Source of the DNA: Pseudomonas sp. NC02 | GTDB taxonomy: Bacteria; Pseudomonadota; Gammaproteobacteria; Pseudomonadales; Pseudomonadaceae | Direction: 5' to 3' | Assembly: GCF_002874965.1 (NCBI RefSeq) | Contig: NZ_CP025624.1 | Coordinates: forward strand, 3,348,001-3,412,000 | Length of the DNA: 64,000 nt | In this document: piece after piece, positions 9,932 through 18,027 of the stretch | Layout: each line of letters starts with the position of its first letter | Position numbering within the stretch: the first letter of the stretch is position 1 | Program-made: the position numbers and the translations under genes | Notes under the pieces: model-generated | What the model saw: only the letters and a program-made list of their open reading frames with translations | The model's database searches: none | Told to the model about the DNA's origin: nothing

Positions 9932-10812
9932 GCCTTTTGCACTCCGAGCCAGCCTTCACGGCCGCTCAACGCACCACGCACCAGCTGTTGCTGGGGCAGG
10001 GTGGTGAGGTCGGCGGGCAACAGGTCGCCCAACGGTTTGAACGCGATGCCGCGCTGCCCTGCCTGGGCGAGCAACTGGCGAAAATCATTGGCCATCAGAA
10101 TCCCTTCTACTTCTGCGTGGATCGTATAGACGTTGAGCTTCGACGGCTTGAAGCGGTCGAGGATGTAGCTATTGAAATCCTTGGCGGCCACCACCGGTCC
10201 CACGACTTCGTCGAAGGTCGGCATGTCCACCGGAATTTGTGGTGTGCCGGCACTGCCATCCGCCAGGGTCGGCCGGAACAGGCTGGTACCACGGCAATCG
10301 CTGTTGTAACGGAAATTGAACTGTTGCTTGGCTTGCACCACGCGCTCATCGGCACGCCAGCCCGCGGCGGCTGAGCAGTCGATGGGTTCACCGAGGATGT
10401 CGCTCAAGGTGTCGACGCCACGGCGAATCTGCTCGATCAGCTGTGCATCGCTCCAGCGCCCGGTGTTGGCTTGCCAGCCGTGATGATCCCAGGCGTGCAG
10501 CCCGACTTCATGCCCGGCGGCCTTGGCCTGGCGCATCAGGTGCCCCAGGTCGCGGCCAATGGGTTTGCCCGGCCAGGCGGTGCCGGCCAGCAAAATGTCC
10601 CAGCCGTACAAACCGGCCGCGTTGGAGCGCAGCATCTTCCACAGGAACTGCGGGCGGATCAGGCGCCACAAGTGGCGCCCCATGTTGTCCGGCCCGACGC
10701 TGAAGAAGAAGGTCGCCTTGACCCCGGCTTCATCAAGCGACTCCAACAACCTTGGCACCCCTTCACGGGTGCCTCGGTAAGTGTCGACGTCGATGCGTAG
10801 ACCCGCTTGCAT
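9928..10812 (-). CDS. arnD: 4-deoxy-4-formamido-L-arabinose-phosphoundecaprenol deformylase ArnD
   Basis: 294 residues of the NodB polysaccharide deacetylase fold. Motifs: [19 protein letters not shown] (metal-binding Asp at the N-terminus), ATFFFSVG, and [14 protein letters not shown] (His-x3-His class metal ligands). It removes the formyl group from undecaprenyl-phosphate-L-Ara4FN at the inner membrane, committing the lipid to export. The start codon overlaps the arnA stop (TGATG), so the two are coupled. Size and order match P. aeruginosa. Confidence 0.95.
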   Translation of the reverse strand: MQAGLRIDVDTYRGTREGVPRLLESLDEAGVKATFFFSVGPDNMGRHLWRLIRPQFLWKMLRSNAAGLYGWDILLAGTAWPGKPIGRDLGHLMRQAKAAGHEVGLHAWDHHGWQANTGRWSDAQLIEQIRRGVDTLSDILGEPIDCSAAAGWRADERVVQAKQQFNFRYNSDCRGTSLFRPTLADGSAGTPQIPVDMPTFDEVVGPVVAAKDFNSYILDRFKPSKLNVYTIHAEVEGILMANDFRQLLAQAGQRGIAFKPLGDLLPADLTTLPQQQLVRGALSGREGWLGVQKA

Positions 10813-12803
10813 CAGCGCTTGTCCGCGATTTCGAGCATGGCTTCACGCAGGAAGAAATCCAGGGTGTTGCCGATGGTTTCGCTCATCTCCACGGTAGGCT
10901 CCCAGTTCAGCAGGCGCTTGGCGTTGTCGATGCTTGGCTTGCGGTGCGCCACGTCCTGGTAACCGGTGCCGTAGAACGCCTTGCTCTCTACGTCGCGGAA
11001 ACCGGCAAACGGAGGGAAGTTGCTGCGCAGCGGGTGAGCTTCGAACTGGCGCAGCAGTTCTTCGCCCAATTGACGGATGCTGGCTTCGTTTTCCGGGTTG
11101 CCGATGTTGATGATCTGGCCGTTGCAGTTATCGTTGTCGTTATCGATGATGCGCGCCAGGGCTTCGATACCGTCGGCGATGTCAGTGAAGCAACGCTTCT
11201 GCTCGCCACCGTCGAACAGACGGATCGGCGTGCCTTCCACCAGGTTCAGGATCAGCTGGGTGATGGCGCGGGAGCTGCCGATACGGGCCGAGTCCAGGCG
11301 GTCGAGGCGCGGGCCCATCCAGTTGAATGGACGGAACAGGGTGAACTTCAGGCCTTTGTCGCCGTAGGCCCAGATCACGCGGTCCAGCAGTTGCTTGGAG
11401 ACCGAGTAGATCCAGCGCTGCTTGTTGACCGGGCCCACCACCAGGTTGGAGGTGTCTTCGTCGAAGTACTGGTCCTGGCACATGCCATACACTTCGGAGG
11501 TCGACGGGAAGATCACGCGCTTGTTGTACTTCACGCAGTAGCGAACCAGTTTCAGGTTCTCTTCGAAGTCCAGTTCAAATACGCGCAGCGGGTTGCGGGT
11601 GTATTCGATCGGGGTGGCGATGGCCACCAGCGGCAGGACCACGTCGCACTTCTTGATGTGGTACTCGATCCACTCGGAGTGGATGCTGATGTCGCCTTCC
11701 ACATAGTGGAAATTCGGGTGGCTGCGCAGGCGCTCGATGGCGTCGGAGCCGATGTCCAGGCCGTAGATTTCGTAACGGTCGTCACGCAGCAGGCGCTCGG
11801 ACAGGTGGTTACCGATGAAACCGTTCACACCCAGGATCAGCACGCGGGTACGACGGGGCTTGCGGCCAGACTCGGCGCCGCGCAGTACGGAACCGTCCAC
11901 CAGGCCCAGTTCATCCGCCAGGGACGGGCCGGCCAGGTACAGGCCGTTCTCGTTGCGCTGGCCGAACTTGACCACCAGGGAGTCTTCACCGCAGGCGATG
12001 CGCAGCGGGTTGACGCTGATCACGCGGCCTGGCGCCAGGCCTTCGTTGCCCTTGACGACTTCGGCGTTCCAGACGATCAGCTTGTGCTCGCCCACGGCGC
12101 AGAAGGCACCCGGGTATGGTTGGGTAACGGCGCGAACCAGGTTGAACAGCTCTTCAGCCGGTTTTTTCCAATCCAGTTTGCCGTCAGCGGCGGTGCGACG
12201 ACCGAAGTAGGTGGCCTTGCTTTCGTCCTGGGCGGTTTCGGCCAGCTTGCCTTGAGCCAGTTGCGGCAGGGCATCGCGCAGCAGGTTGGTGGCGGCGTCA
12301 CGCAGTTTGGCGTGCAGGGTCAGGCCGGTGTCGGTGCGCTCGATCACGACTTTCTGCTGGGCCAGGATCGCGCCGGCATCGGCACGCTTAACCATGCGGT
12401 GCAGGGTCACGCCGGTTTCGGTTTCGCCGTTCACCAGCACCCAGTTGGCCGGTGCGCGGCCACGGTACTTAGGCAGCAGGGAGCCGTGCAGGTTGAACGC
12501 GCCTTTCTTGGCGGTGGCCAGCAGGGCTTCGCTCAGCAGGTTGCGGTAGTAGAACGAGAAGATGTAGTCCGGGTTCAGCTTGGCGATGCGCTCGATCCAC
12601 AGCGGGTGGTTGGCGTCTTCCGGGGCGTGCACCGGGATGCCATTGCGGGCGCACAGCTGGGCGACGGAACCGTAGAAATTGTTTTCCTTGGGATCATCGG
12701 CATGGGTGAACACGGCAGCAATTTCGTAACCCGCATTGAGCAGGGCTTCAATGCCAGCACAGCCAATATCGTGGTAAGCGAAGACAACAGCTTTTGAATT
12801 CAT
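10812..12803 (-). CDS. arnA: Bifunctional UDP-glucuronate decarboxylase/UDP-L-Ara4N formyltransferase ArnA
   Basis: 663 residues, two domains. The N-terminal formyltransferase (about 1-305) has [18 protein letters not shown] with the catalytic Asn/His, and an Asp in [12 protein letters not shown]. The C-terminal SDR-type decarboxylase (about 318-660) has [19 protein letters not shown] (NAD Rossmann), STSEVYGM and [13 protein letters not shown] (YxxxK pair). It oxidatively decarboxylates UDP-glucuronate to the 4-keto pentose and formylates UDP-L-Ara4N. The intermediate transamination needs ArnB, whose gene is not in this operon. It overlaps arnC by four bases (ATGA). Confidence 0.96.
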   Translation of the reverse strand: MNSKAVVFAYHDIGCAGIEALLNAGYEIAAVFTHADDPKENNFYGSVAQLCARNGIPVHAPEDANHPLWIERIAKLNPDYIFSFYYRNLLSEALLATAKKGAFNLHGSLLPKYRGRAPANWVLVNGETETGVTLHRMVKRADAGAILAQQKVVIERTDTGLTLHAKLRDAATNLLRDALPQLAQGKLAETAQDESKATYFGRRTAADGKLDWKKPAEELFNLVRAVTQPYPGAFCAVGEHKLIVWNAEVVKGNEGLAPGRVISVNPLRIACGEDSLVVKFGQRNENGLYLAGPSLADELGLVDGSVLRGAESGRKPRRTRVLILGVNGFIGNHLSERLLRDDRYEIYGLDIGSDAIERLRSHPNFHYVEGDISIHSEWIEYHIKKCDVVLPLVAIATPIEYTRNPLRVFELDFEENLKLVRYCVKYNKRVIFPSTSEVYGMCQDQYFDEDTSNLVVGPVNKQRWIYSVSKQLLDRVIWAYGDKGLKFTLFRPFNWMGPRLDRLDSARIGSSRAITQLILNLVEGTPIRLFDGGEQKRCFTDIADGIEALARIIDNDNDNCNGQIINIGNPENEASIRQLGEELLRQFEAHPLRSNFPPFAGFRDVESKAFYGTGYQDVAHRKPSIDNAKRLLNWEPTVEMSETIGNTLDFFLREAMLEIADKR

Positions 12804-13834
12804 GACGAAACCTGATCGGAAGGAGAAGTAGAGGTGTGGGAGGACGTTAGGCCGTCGACCGTAAAGGTCTCGGCCGGTGCTGCCGGTTGGTTGCGCAGCA
12901 CTTTTTCGATAAAGAACCGTGGGCGGGCCCGCACATCGCTGTACATGCGGCCCAGGTATTCACCCAGGAGGCCCATGCCGATGAACTGGCCACCGGTGAA
13001 CACGAACAATACGGCGAACAGCACGAACATGCCGTCGCCAGCCCAGCCGGAGCCGAAAGCGATACGCAGCACGATCAGTGCAAAGGCGAAGAGCATGCCC
13101 AGGGCCGCCAGGCTGAAACCGACGATGCTCAACAGGCGCAATGGCGTGGTGGTCATGCAGGTCAGCAGATCGAACATCAGGCTGATCAGGCGCATCGGGC
13201 TGTATTTGGACTCGCCGTGTTCACGCTCGGCGTGATGCACCAGGATTTCCGTGGTGTGGCGCGCAAAGCTGTTGGCCAGGATCGGGATAAAGGTGCTGCG
13301 CTCGCGGCAGGCCAGCATGGCGTCGACGATGGTGCGGCGATAAGCACGCAGCATGCAGCCGTAGTCGCTCATGGCCACGCCGGTGGAGCGTTGCACGGCG
13401 AGGTTGATCAGGCGCGACGGCCAGCGGCGGAAGGCCGAGTCCTGGCGGTTGTTGCGCACGGTGGCAACCACGTCATAGCCCAGGGCGGCCTGTTCGACCA
13501 AACGCGGGATTTCTTCCGGCGGGTTTTGCAGGTCGGCGTCCAGGGTGATCACCACGTCGCCCCGGCAATGCTCGAAGCCGGCCATGATCGCGGCGTGCTG
13601 GCCGTAGTTGCGGTTGAGGATCACCGCCACCACATTGCTGCCTTCGAGCGCGGCGGCGTCTTCCAGCAATTGCGCGGAGTTGTCGCGGCTGCCGTCGTCC
13701 ACCAGGATGATTTCGTATTCGTAAGCCAGTTGTTTGCAGGCGGCCATGGTGCGGCGCAGCAGTTCAGGCAGGCTTTCTTGTTCGTTGTAGACCGGGATAA
13801 CGATCGACACGCAATGAATTGGATAGGGTTTCAA
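12800..13834 (-). CDS. arnC: Undecaprenyl-phosphate 4-deoxy-4-formamido-L-arabinose transferase ArnC
   Basis: 344 residues if begun at TTG (first base 13834), which gives the family-like N-terminus (M)[18 protein letters not shown] and has GAGGT eight bases upstream. The frame is open for 50 more codons to 13984, but that extension has no family resemblance. GT2 glycosyltransferase with [24 protein letters not shown] (DxD) and two C-terminal transmembrane helices (about residues 230-300). It attaches L-Ara4FN from the UDP sugar to undecaprenyl phosphate. It is the first gene of the operon here, whereas arnB normally precedes it. Confidence 0.93.
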   Translation of the reverse strand: MKPYPIHCVSIVIPVYNEQESLPELLRRTMAACKQLAYEYEIILVDDGSRDNSAQLLEDAAALEGSNVVAVILNRNYGQHAAIMAGFEHCRGDVVITLDADLQNPPEEIPRLVEQAALGYDVVATVRNNRQDSAFRRWPSRLINLAVQRSTGVAMSDYGCMLRAYRRTIVDAMLACRERSTFIPILANSFARHTTEILVHHAEREHGESKYSPMRLISLMFDLLTCMTTTPLRLLSIVGFSLAALGMLFAFALIVLRIAFGSGWAGDGMFVLFAVLFVFTGGQFIGMGLLGEYLGRMYSDVRARPRFFIEKVLRNQPAAPAETFTVDGLTSSHTSTSPSDQVSS

Positions 13835-14303
13835 AGATTCATTACCTCGGGGGTTAGAGCAACTTGGAGCGTAAAGACAGCAGTTATCGTCAGCCTCGGA
13901 TGCCGGGCATCCGATCAAAGATAGCGTTGATTTGTGGCATTCATTCGACAGTCCTGACAGGTCACAGTGGGTCTTCCATGGCATACGTGAGTAAAGACTA
14001 AAATGCTCAAAGGTAAAGCGGAATCAACGAGTTAACCTGCAAAGTACGGTTCGTTCTCAAGTCGTGCCGCCAAGATTAAGCGCAAAAATGTTCAACGAAT
14101 ATGAAACGCAGATGAAAAAGTCGTTTTTTTGGCAGGTAGACAGCTAGGGTTCAGGTAAACAGCAGAAGCACGGACAACGCCGTGCCGATGAGGGGAGAAG
14201 GGCCGGTAGGCTTTTTCCGCGCGCGGGCAGGTTCCTGAAGAATCTTCTCTGCAATGCCACGCAAGTGCCGGTAAAGTAAGCCATCTCTTGCCAGGGCAGT
14301 CGG
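13835..14303. promoter_or_regulatory. Divergent intergenic region upstream of arnC; arnB absent
   Basis: 469 bases between the arnC start and the divergent exported-protein gene, with no arnB-like sequence. On the minus strand, sequence around 14070-14110 contains TTTCAT, TTGAAC and CTTAAT hexamers resembling half-sites of PmrA/PhoP-type regulators (CTTAAT is at 14076-14081). Spacing is not canonical, so this is only a candidate control region for the arn operon. Confidence 0.35.
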
Positions 14304-15092
14304 ATGAATAGCGTGCAGCGTTTACGGCCAATGTTGATGGTGTTGTTGATGACGGTGGCCTGGGCCACGAGTGTGCGGGCCGATGACGGCGTGGCACTGA
14401 CGTCCATCGACCAGGTGCCCGATGGCGTAGAAGTGCGGGGTAAACAGGTCGGCGCCTTCGTCTGGAGCGACAAACAGGGCAAGAACCTGTTGGTACTCGC
14501 AGAGCAAGTCAGCGAACGCGACGACGACGGTGCGCAGTCGGCCTTTGTCTACGCCGCCCAGTACCTGCTCGACGGTGACCGGCCCAAGCGCCTGTGGATG
14601 CTCTACGACGACGTGCAGCATTGCGAGTTCGATGCCGGCGCGCACTTCAACAGCGACGCCACCCGGGTCACCGACCTGCTGGGCGATGGCATCAGCCAGG
14701 TCACCGTGGGGTATAGCCGCACCTGCACCAGTGACGTCAGCCCCAATGATTTCAAGCTGATCATGCACATCGGCAAGTCGCAGAAGTACCGCCTGCGTGG
14801 CATCGACCGCTATGGCGCCAGCTGGTGGGATGAAGACGCCGGCGCCCTGCAGGGCATGCCGTTGCCCAAGGATTGCAGCATCGCCGCCCAACAGGCGCTG
14901 GTCAGTCAGTACAAGGAGCAGGGTACCGAGCTGCCGCTTCCTGGCTGTTACGGCGACGAAGAAGATTTTGCCAAGGCGCCCAAACCGTACCTGGAGTTCA
15001 TGCGCCAGCACTGGTTTGCCTTGATGCAGAAGCAGGACACCGACTGGAGCCAGCAGCAGACGCCAGCCCCGGCGGAAGACGATCAGGAATAG
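14304..15092 (+). CDS. Exported protein, possibly the M949_RS01915 surface-polysaccharide family
   Basis: 262 residues. The first 26 form a signal peptide (MNSVQRLRPMLMVLLMTVAWATSVRA cut before DDG), so the mature protein is periplasmic or secreted. The core has VTDLLGDGISQVTVGY (a calcium-loop or FG-GAP-like DxDGxG variant), TSDVSPNDFKLIM and KYRLRG, a pattern I associate with the family named after M949_RS01915 of Riemerella, implicated in surface polysaccharide. That assignment is from memory and unverified. The gene is divergent from the arn operon and followed by a recombinase gene. The ribosome site is weak (CAGGGCAG about 5 bases upstream). Confidence 0.6.
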   Translation: MNSVQRLRPMLMVLLMTVAWATSVRADDGVALTSIDQVPDGVEVRGKQVGAFVWSDKQGKNLLVLAEQVSERDDDGAQSAFVYAAQYLLDGDRPKRLWMLYDDVQHCEFDAGAHFNSDATRVTDLLGDGISQVTVGYSRTCTSDVSPNDFKLIMHIGKSQKYRLRGIDRYGASWWDEDAGALQGMPLPKDCSIAAQQALVSQYKEQGTELPLPGCYGDEEDFAKAPKPYLEFMRQHWFALMQKQDTDWSQQQTPAPAEDDQE

Positions 15093-15137
15093 CCCCGGGG
15101 ATTGACCTGCGCTAGACTCGGCGCTCGCCAATTCACT

Positions 15138-15175
15138 AAATATGTCGATTAAACAGATGGTTAGCCGATATATTT
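15138..15175. repeat. Palindromic site upstream of the recombinase gene
   Basis: Two 15-bp arms, AAATATGTCGATTAA and the inverse of AAATATATCGGCTAA (12 of 15 matching), flank an 8-bp centre, ACAGATGG. The arm and centre sizes are those of a tyrosine-recombinase core site. The site ends 20 bases before the recombinase start codon, so it could instead be an autoregulatory operator. Confidence 0.55.
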
Positions 15176-15195
15176 AATCCAAAGGCTGATCTACC

Positions 15196-16110
15196 TTGAC
15201 TGAGTCTACCCGCAACCCGCTGACCCTCTATCTCACCCGCCTGGCGCCCTCCAGCCAGCTGACCATGCGCTACGTGCTGCAGGACGCCGCCGACCGCCTG
15301 GGTTTTGAAGACATCAACCTCGAAGACATCGACTGGCACCTGCTGCAGCCCGAACACGTCATGGCCCTGGTGGCGGTGCTGCGGGAAGACGGGTATGCGC
15401 CGAATACTTCATCGCTGTACGTCAACGCCGTGCGCGGGGTGATGAACGAAGCCTGGCGCATGAGCCTGATCAGCCAGGACCACCTGCTGAAGATGCGCTC
15501 GGTCAAGGCCATGGCCGGCACCCGCCTGAGCCAGGGGCGCAACCTGCGGCGTACGCTGATTCGTGAGTTGATGGAAGTCTGCGCCGCCGATCCGCGCCCG
15601 CAGGGCCTGCGGGATGCAGCGGTGATCGGGATTCTGTATGGCTCGGGCATGCGCAAGTCGGAATCGGTGAACATCGAGCTGGGCCAGGTCAACTTTGACG
15701 AGCGCAGCCTGCAGGTTACCGGCAAGGGCAACAAGCAATTGATCAAGTACGCACCGGCCTGGGCCTTTGCCAAACTGGAGGCATGGCTGGAGTTTCGCCG
15801 CAGCCAGCTGAAACCGGGGGAACAGGACGACGGTTTCCTGTTCAACCGGATTCGCCGGGGCAGCCATATCACCCGCGAGCGCATCACCAAACACGCGATT
15901 TACTACATCGCCCGCCAGCGTGGGGAACAGGTCGGCGTGAAAATCATGCCCCATGATTTCCGCCGTTCGTTTATCACGCGGGTCATTGAAGAGTACGACC
16001 TGTCGATCGCCCAGAAGCTGGCGCACCACACCAATATCCAGACCACCGCCACCTACGATGTGCGCGACGACAATGAGCGGCGCAGGGCCGTGGATCGGTT
16101 TGACCTGTAG
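15196..16110 (+). CDS. Stand-alone tyrosine recombinase/integrase
   Basis: 304 residues, starting at TTG 15196. An N-terminal SAM-like DNA-binding domain (about 1-105) precedes the catalytic domain: ILYGSGMRKSESVNI (first catalytic Arg), TGKGNKQ (Lys), MPHDFRRSFITRV (HxxR), AHHTNIQTTATYDVRDDNERR (His and nucleophilic Tyr). All catalytic residues are present, so it should be active. It resembles XerC/XerD in size, but nothing phage-like flanks it: no other mobile genes, no tRNA, no excisionase. A palindrome of recombination-core proportions lies immediately upstream. It may be a domesticated recombinase or one serving a single chromosomal site. Confidence 0.88.
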   Translation: MTESTRNPLTLYLTRLAPSSQLTMRYVLQDAADRLGFEDINLEDIDWHLLQPEHVMALVAVLREDGYAPNTSSLYVNAVRGVMNEAWRMSLISQDHLLKMRSVKAMAGTRLSQGRNLRRTLIRELMEVCAADPRPQGLRDAAVIGILYGSGMRKSESVNIELGQVNFDERSLQVTGKGNKQLIKYAPAWAFAKLEAWLEFRRSQLKPGEQDDGFLFNRIRRGSHITRERITKHAIYYIARQRGEQVGVKIMPHDFRRSFITRVIEEYDLSIAQKLAHHTNIQTTATYDVRDDNERRRAVDRFDL

Positions 16111-16225
16111 GGCCGCCCGTAACCTGGCCCGCCAACTGCCTTGAACTCTGCCCGGCAGCCGCGCTCGCAATAGTAGGGCGCGGGTTTTGCCGCGTGCCGT
16201 GTTTATTCAGTCGAAGGAGCAGACC

Positions 16226-16449
16226 ATGGATACCTACAACATCAACAAGACCGGCACCGGTTGGGCGTTGACCAAGCAGGGCTCGGCACGGCCGTCGAAA
16301 ACGGCAGAGACCAAGGAGGCGATCGTTGAGTTGGCGAAGGAGTTTCTCAGCGACAAGACGGCGTCGCTGAGGATTCACAGCATGGATGGGCGGATTCAGG
16401 AAGAAAGAACCTACCCCGCAAGGCTGACCCGACACGATCTAAGGGCTGA
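16226..16449 (+). pseudogene. DUF2188 small protein with a one-base deletion near its 3' end
   Basis: ATG at 16226 (GAAGGAG 9 bases upstream) begins MDTYNINKTGTGWALTKQG, continuing to IHSMDGRIQEERTYP, a typical DUF2188 domain of about 60 residues. In the frame as given no stop occurs until 16825, deep in the antisense of the next gene, after reading through the REP pair. Adding one C to the CCCC run at 16414-16417 restores TYPRKADPTRSKG and a TGA at 16447-16449, the ending usual for this family. This is either a true frameshift or a homopolymer sequencing error. Confidence 0.75.
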
Positions 16450-16460
16450 CCGAGCACCCA

Positions 16461-16552
16461 ATGTGGGAGCGGGCTTGCTCGCGAAGGCGTTGGATCAGTC
16501 ACAGATGCATTGCCTGACACTCCGCCTTCGCGAGCAAGCCCGCTCCCACACT
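16461..16552. repeat. Pair of inverted REP elements (copy 2)
   Basis: Same arms as 432-523 (ATGTGGGAGCGGGCTTGCTC then GCGAAGGCG, and the inverse), with an unrelated spacer GTTGGATCAGTCACAGATGC and more. It lies between the convergent DUF2188 gene and the SDR gene. The end nearest the SDR is slightly diverged (CACACTGG against CACATTGG). Confidence 0.85.
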
Positions 16553-16568
16553 GGATTTGCATCCGACC

Positions 16569-17426
16569 CTAGAGAATCGGCTTGCCGCCCGTCACCGCAT
16601 ACCGCGAGCCCGAGATGTAACTCGCCTCATCCGACGCCAGCAACACATAGATCGGTGCTACTTCCACCGGCTGGCCGGGGCGGCCCAGCGGTGTTTCGCT
16701 GCCAAAGCTGTTCACGTCTTCGTCCGGCATCGTCGAGACAATCAATGGCGTCCAGATCGGCCCCGGCGCCACGCTGTTCACGCGGATGCCCTTGCTGCCC
16801 AGCAGTTGTGCCAGGCCACCGGTAAAGTTCGCAATCGCGCCCTTGGTGGCGGCGTAAGCCAGCAACGTTGGCTTGGGCATATCGGAATTCACCGAGCTGG
16901 TATTGATGATCGACCCGCCGGCCTTCATATGCGGCAGCGCCGCCTTGCAGATGCGAAACATCGCGGTGATGTTGATATCGAAGGTCTTGACCCATTCCTC
17001 GTCGGGTATCTCTTCGAGGGTCTCGTGGGTCATCTGGAATGCGGCGTTATTGACCAGCACGTCGATCCGCCCGAACTGCTCGACGGTCTGGTCGACAATC
17101 GCCTGGCAGTTGGCTTTTTGCGCGAGGTCGCCGGGCAGCAACAGGCATTGGCGGCCGGCTTCTTCCACCCAGCGTGCGGTTTCCTTCGCGTCCTCGTGTT
17201 CGTCCAGATAGGCGATAGCGACATCGGCACCTTCGCGGGCAAAGGCAATCGCCACGGCGCGGCCGATACCGCTGTCGGCGCCGGTGATCAGGGCGATCTT
17301 GTTGGCCAGGCGGCCGGAGCCGGTGTAGCTCTTCTCGCCGCAGTCGGGATAGGGGTCCATCTTCTTCTGCGAACCGGGAACGGATTGGGCCTGGCTGGCG
17401 AAAGGTGGGCGTGGGTAGTCAGTCAT
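16569..17426 (-). CDS. Short-chain dehydrogenase (YghA/glucose-dehydrogenase-like)
   Basis: 285 residues from ATG 17426, chosen because GGAG stands 6 bases upstream (an ATG four codons earlier has no such site). Classical SDR with an N-terminal extension of about 40 residues (PPFASQAQSVPGSQKKMDPYPDCGEKSY), characteristic of the YghA/YhdF/YdaD-like stress SDRs. NADP-binding ITGADSGIGRAVA, NNAA, catalytic Ser in INTSSVNS, YAATKGA (YxxxK) and APGPIWTP follow. It reduces carbonyl or sugar substrates; the true substrate is unknown. It stands alone, converging on the DUF2188 gene. Confidence 0.85.
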   Translation of the reverse strand: MTDYPRPPFASQAQSVPGSQKKMDPYPDCGEKSYTGSGRLANKIALITGADSGIGRAVAIAFAREGADVAIAYLDEHEDAKETARWVEEAGRQCLLLPGDLAQKANCQAIVDQTVEQFGRIDVLVNNAAFQMTHETLEEIPDEEWVKTFDINITAMFRICKAALPHMKAGGSIINTSSVNSDMPKPTLLAYAATKGAIANFTGGLAQLLGSKGIRVNSVAPGPIWTPLIVSTMPDEDVNSFGSETPLGRPGQPVEVAPIYVLLASDEASYISGSRYAVTGGKPIL

Positions 17427-17525
17427 CTCAATCTCCATAGATCACAACGGGTTCTATGGATTAGTGATTTTCAGCTGCCGGATAGTTGTAATCGATGCCG
17501 GCCGAGCCCGACGAATGGTTTGCGC

Positions 17526-17798
17526 TCAACCGTGCTGGCAGGCATCGCCCAGGCGCATGTAGTCCAGTTCATGGCGCACGCCGTGGCTGTCGATGTAGAC
17601 CATGTGACCCTTGACCGGCCCGCACTCGGTGGAGGATTCGGTACTGACGCGCACCACCTTGGCGATGTCCAGGTCCTGGGAATAGTCGTACGCCTCGCTG
17701 GCGGGGGTGTTGGCACTCACAGTGGGTACCGGGGTTTCGCCCTGGGCGAAGGCAAGTGTGCTGAACAGGCCCAGCACGGCGATAAGCAGATAACGCAT
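17526..17798 (-). CDS. DUF2790 small exported protein
   Basis: 90 residues from ATG 17798 (GGAGG six bases upstream; an upstream in-frame start at 17816 lacks a site). A signal peptide (MRYLLIAVLGLFSTLAFA) is followed by a short linker and the DUF2790 domain YDYSQDLDIAKVVRVSTESS...CGPVKGHMVYIDSHG ending DACQHG. This family is almost confined to Pseudomonas; members are small periplasmic proteins of unknown role, usually in several copies per genome. It is monocistronic, on the opposite strand from the TonB receptor. Confidence 0.85.
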   Translation of the reverse strand: MRYLLIAVLGLFSTLAFAQGETPVPTVSANTPASEAYDYSQDLDIAKVVRVSTESSTECGPVKGHMVYIDSHGVRHELDYMRLGDACQHG

Positions 17799-17922
17799 GA
17801 GAACCTCCGACACCACGAAGGTGGTGGCTTGACTGTGGGGTTCATTCTACAAAGCACCTGGCGCGGGGATGAACGCTTGCGGGCCAATAGAAGACATCAG
17901 CCAAATCGATGCAGCAAGCCTC

Positions 17923-17938
17923 TTATAACCGGTTATAA
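17923..17938. promoter_or_regulatory. Palindromic operator upstream of the TonB receptor
   Basis: Perfect 16-bp palindrome TTATAACCGGTTATAA, 90 bases before the receptor start. It shares the core ATAAC-NN-GTTAT with the palindrome just upstream of the GntR gene (21090-21107), so the GntR protein encoded downstream probably binds both. Confidence 0.65.
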
Positions 17939-17967
17939 ACTCATAGCATCTTCGCCTAAACGCAGCC

Positions 17968-17998
17968 CTATAAATATCCGTCTGCCGTTGCTCATCCC
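17968..17998 (+). promoter_or_regulatory. 31-bp shared promoter/leader element (copy D)
   Basis: Begins CTATAAATATCC and ends CGTTGCTCATCCC, 29 bases before the receptor ATG. The same layout (CTATAAA at one end, CA(A/T)CCC at the other, exactly 31 bp) is found on the minus strand before yejA and twice before the other TonB receptor. TATAAA would serve as a -10 box. Confidence 0.5.
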
Positions 17999-18027
17999 TG
18001 TAGACACATACAACAGGGAGTTCCTCG

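Noticed and set aside
10752..12797. Very long open frame on the plus strand opposite arnA
   Set aside because: It mirrors the codon structure of arnA in high-G+C DNA and has no recognisable protein features; arnA is certain.
16450..16825. Continuation of the DUF2188 frame through the REP pair
   Set aside because: The extra residues come from REP DNA and the antisense of the SDR gene; a single missing base explains the run-through.
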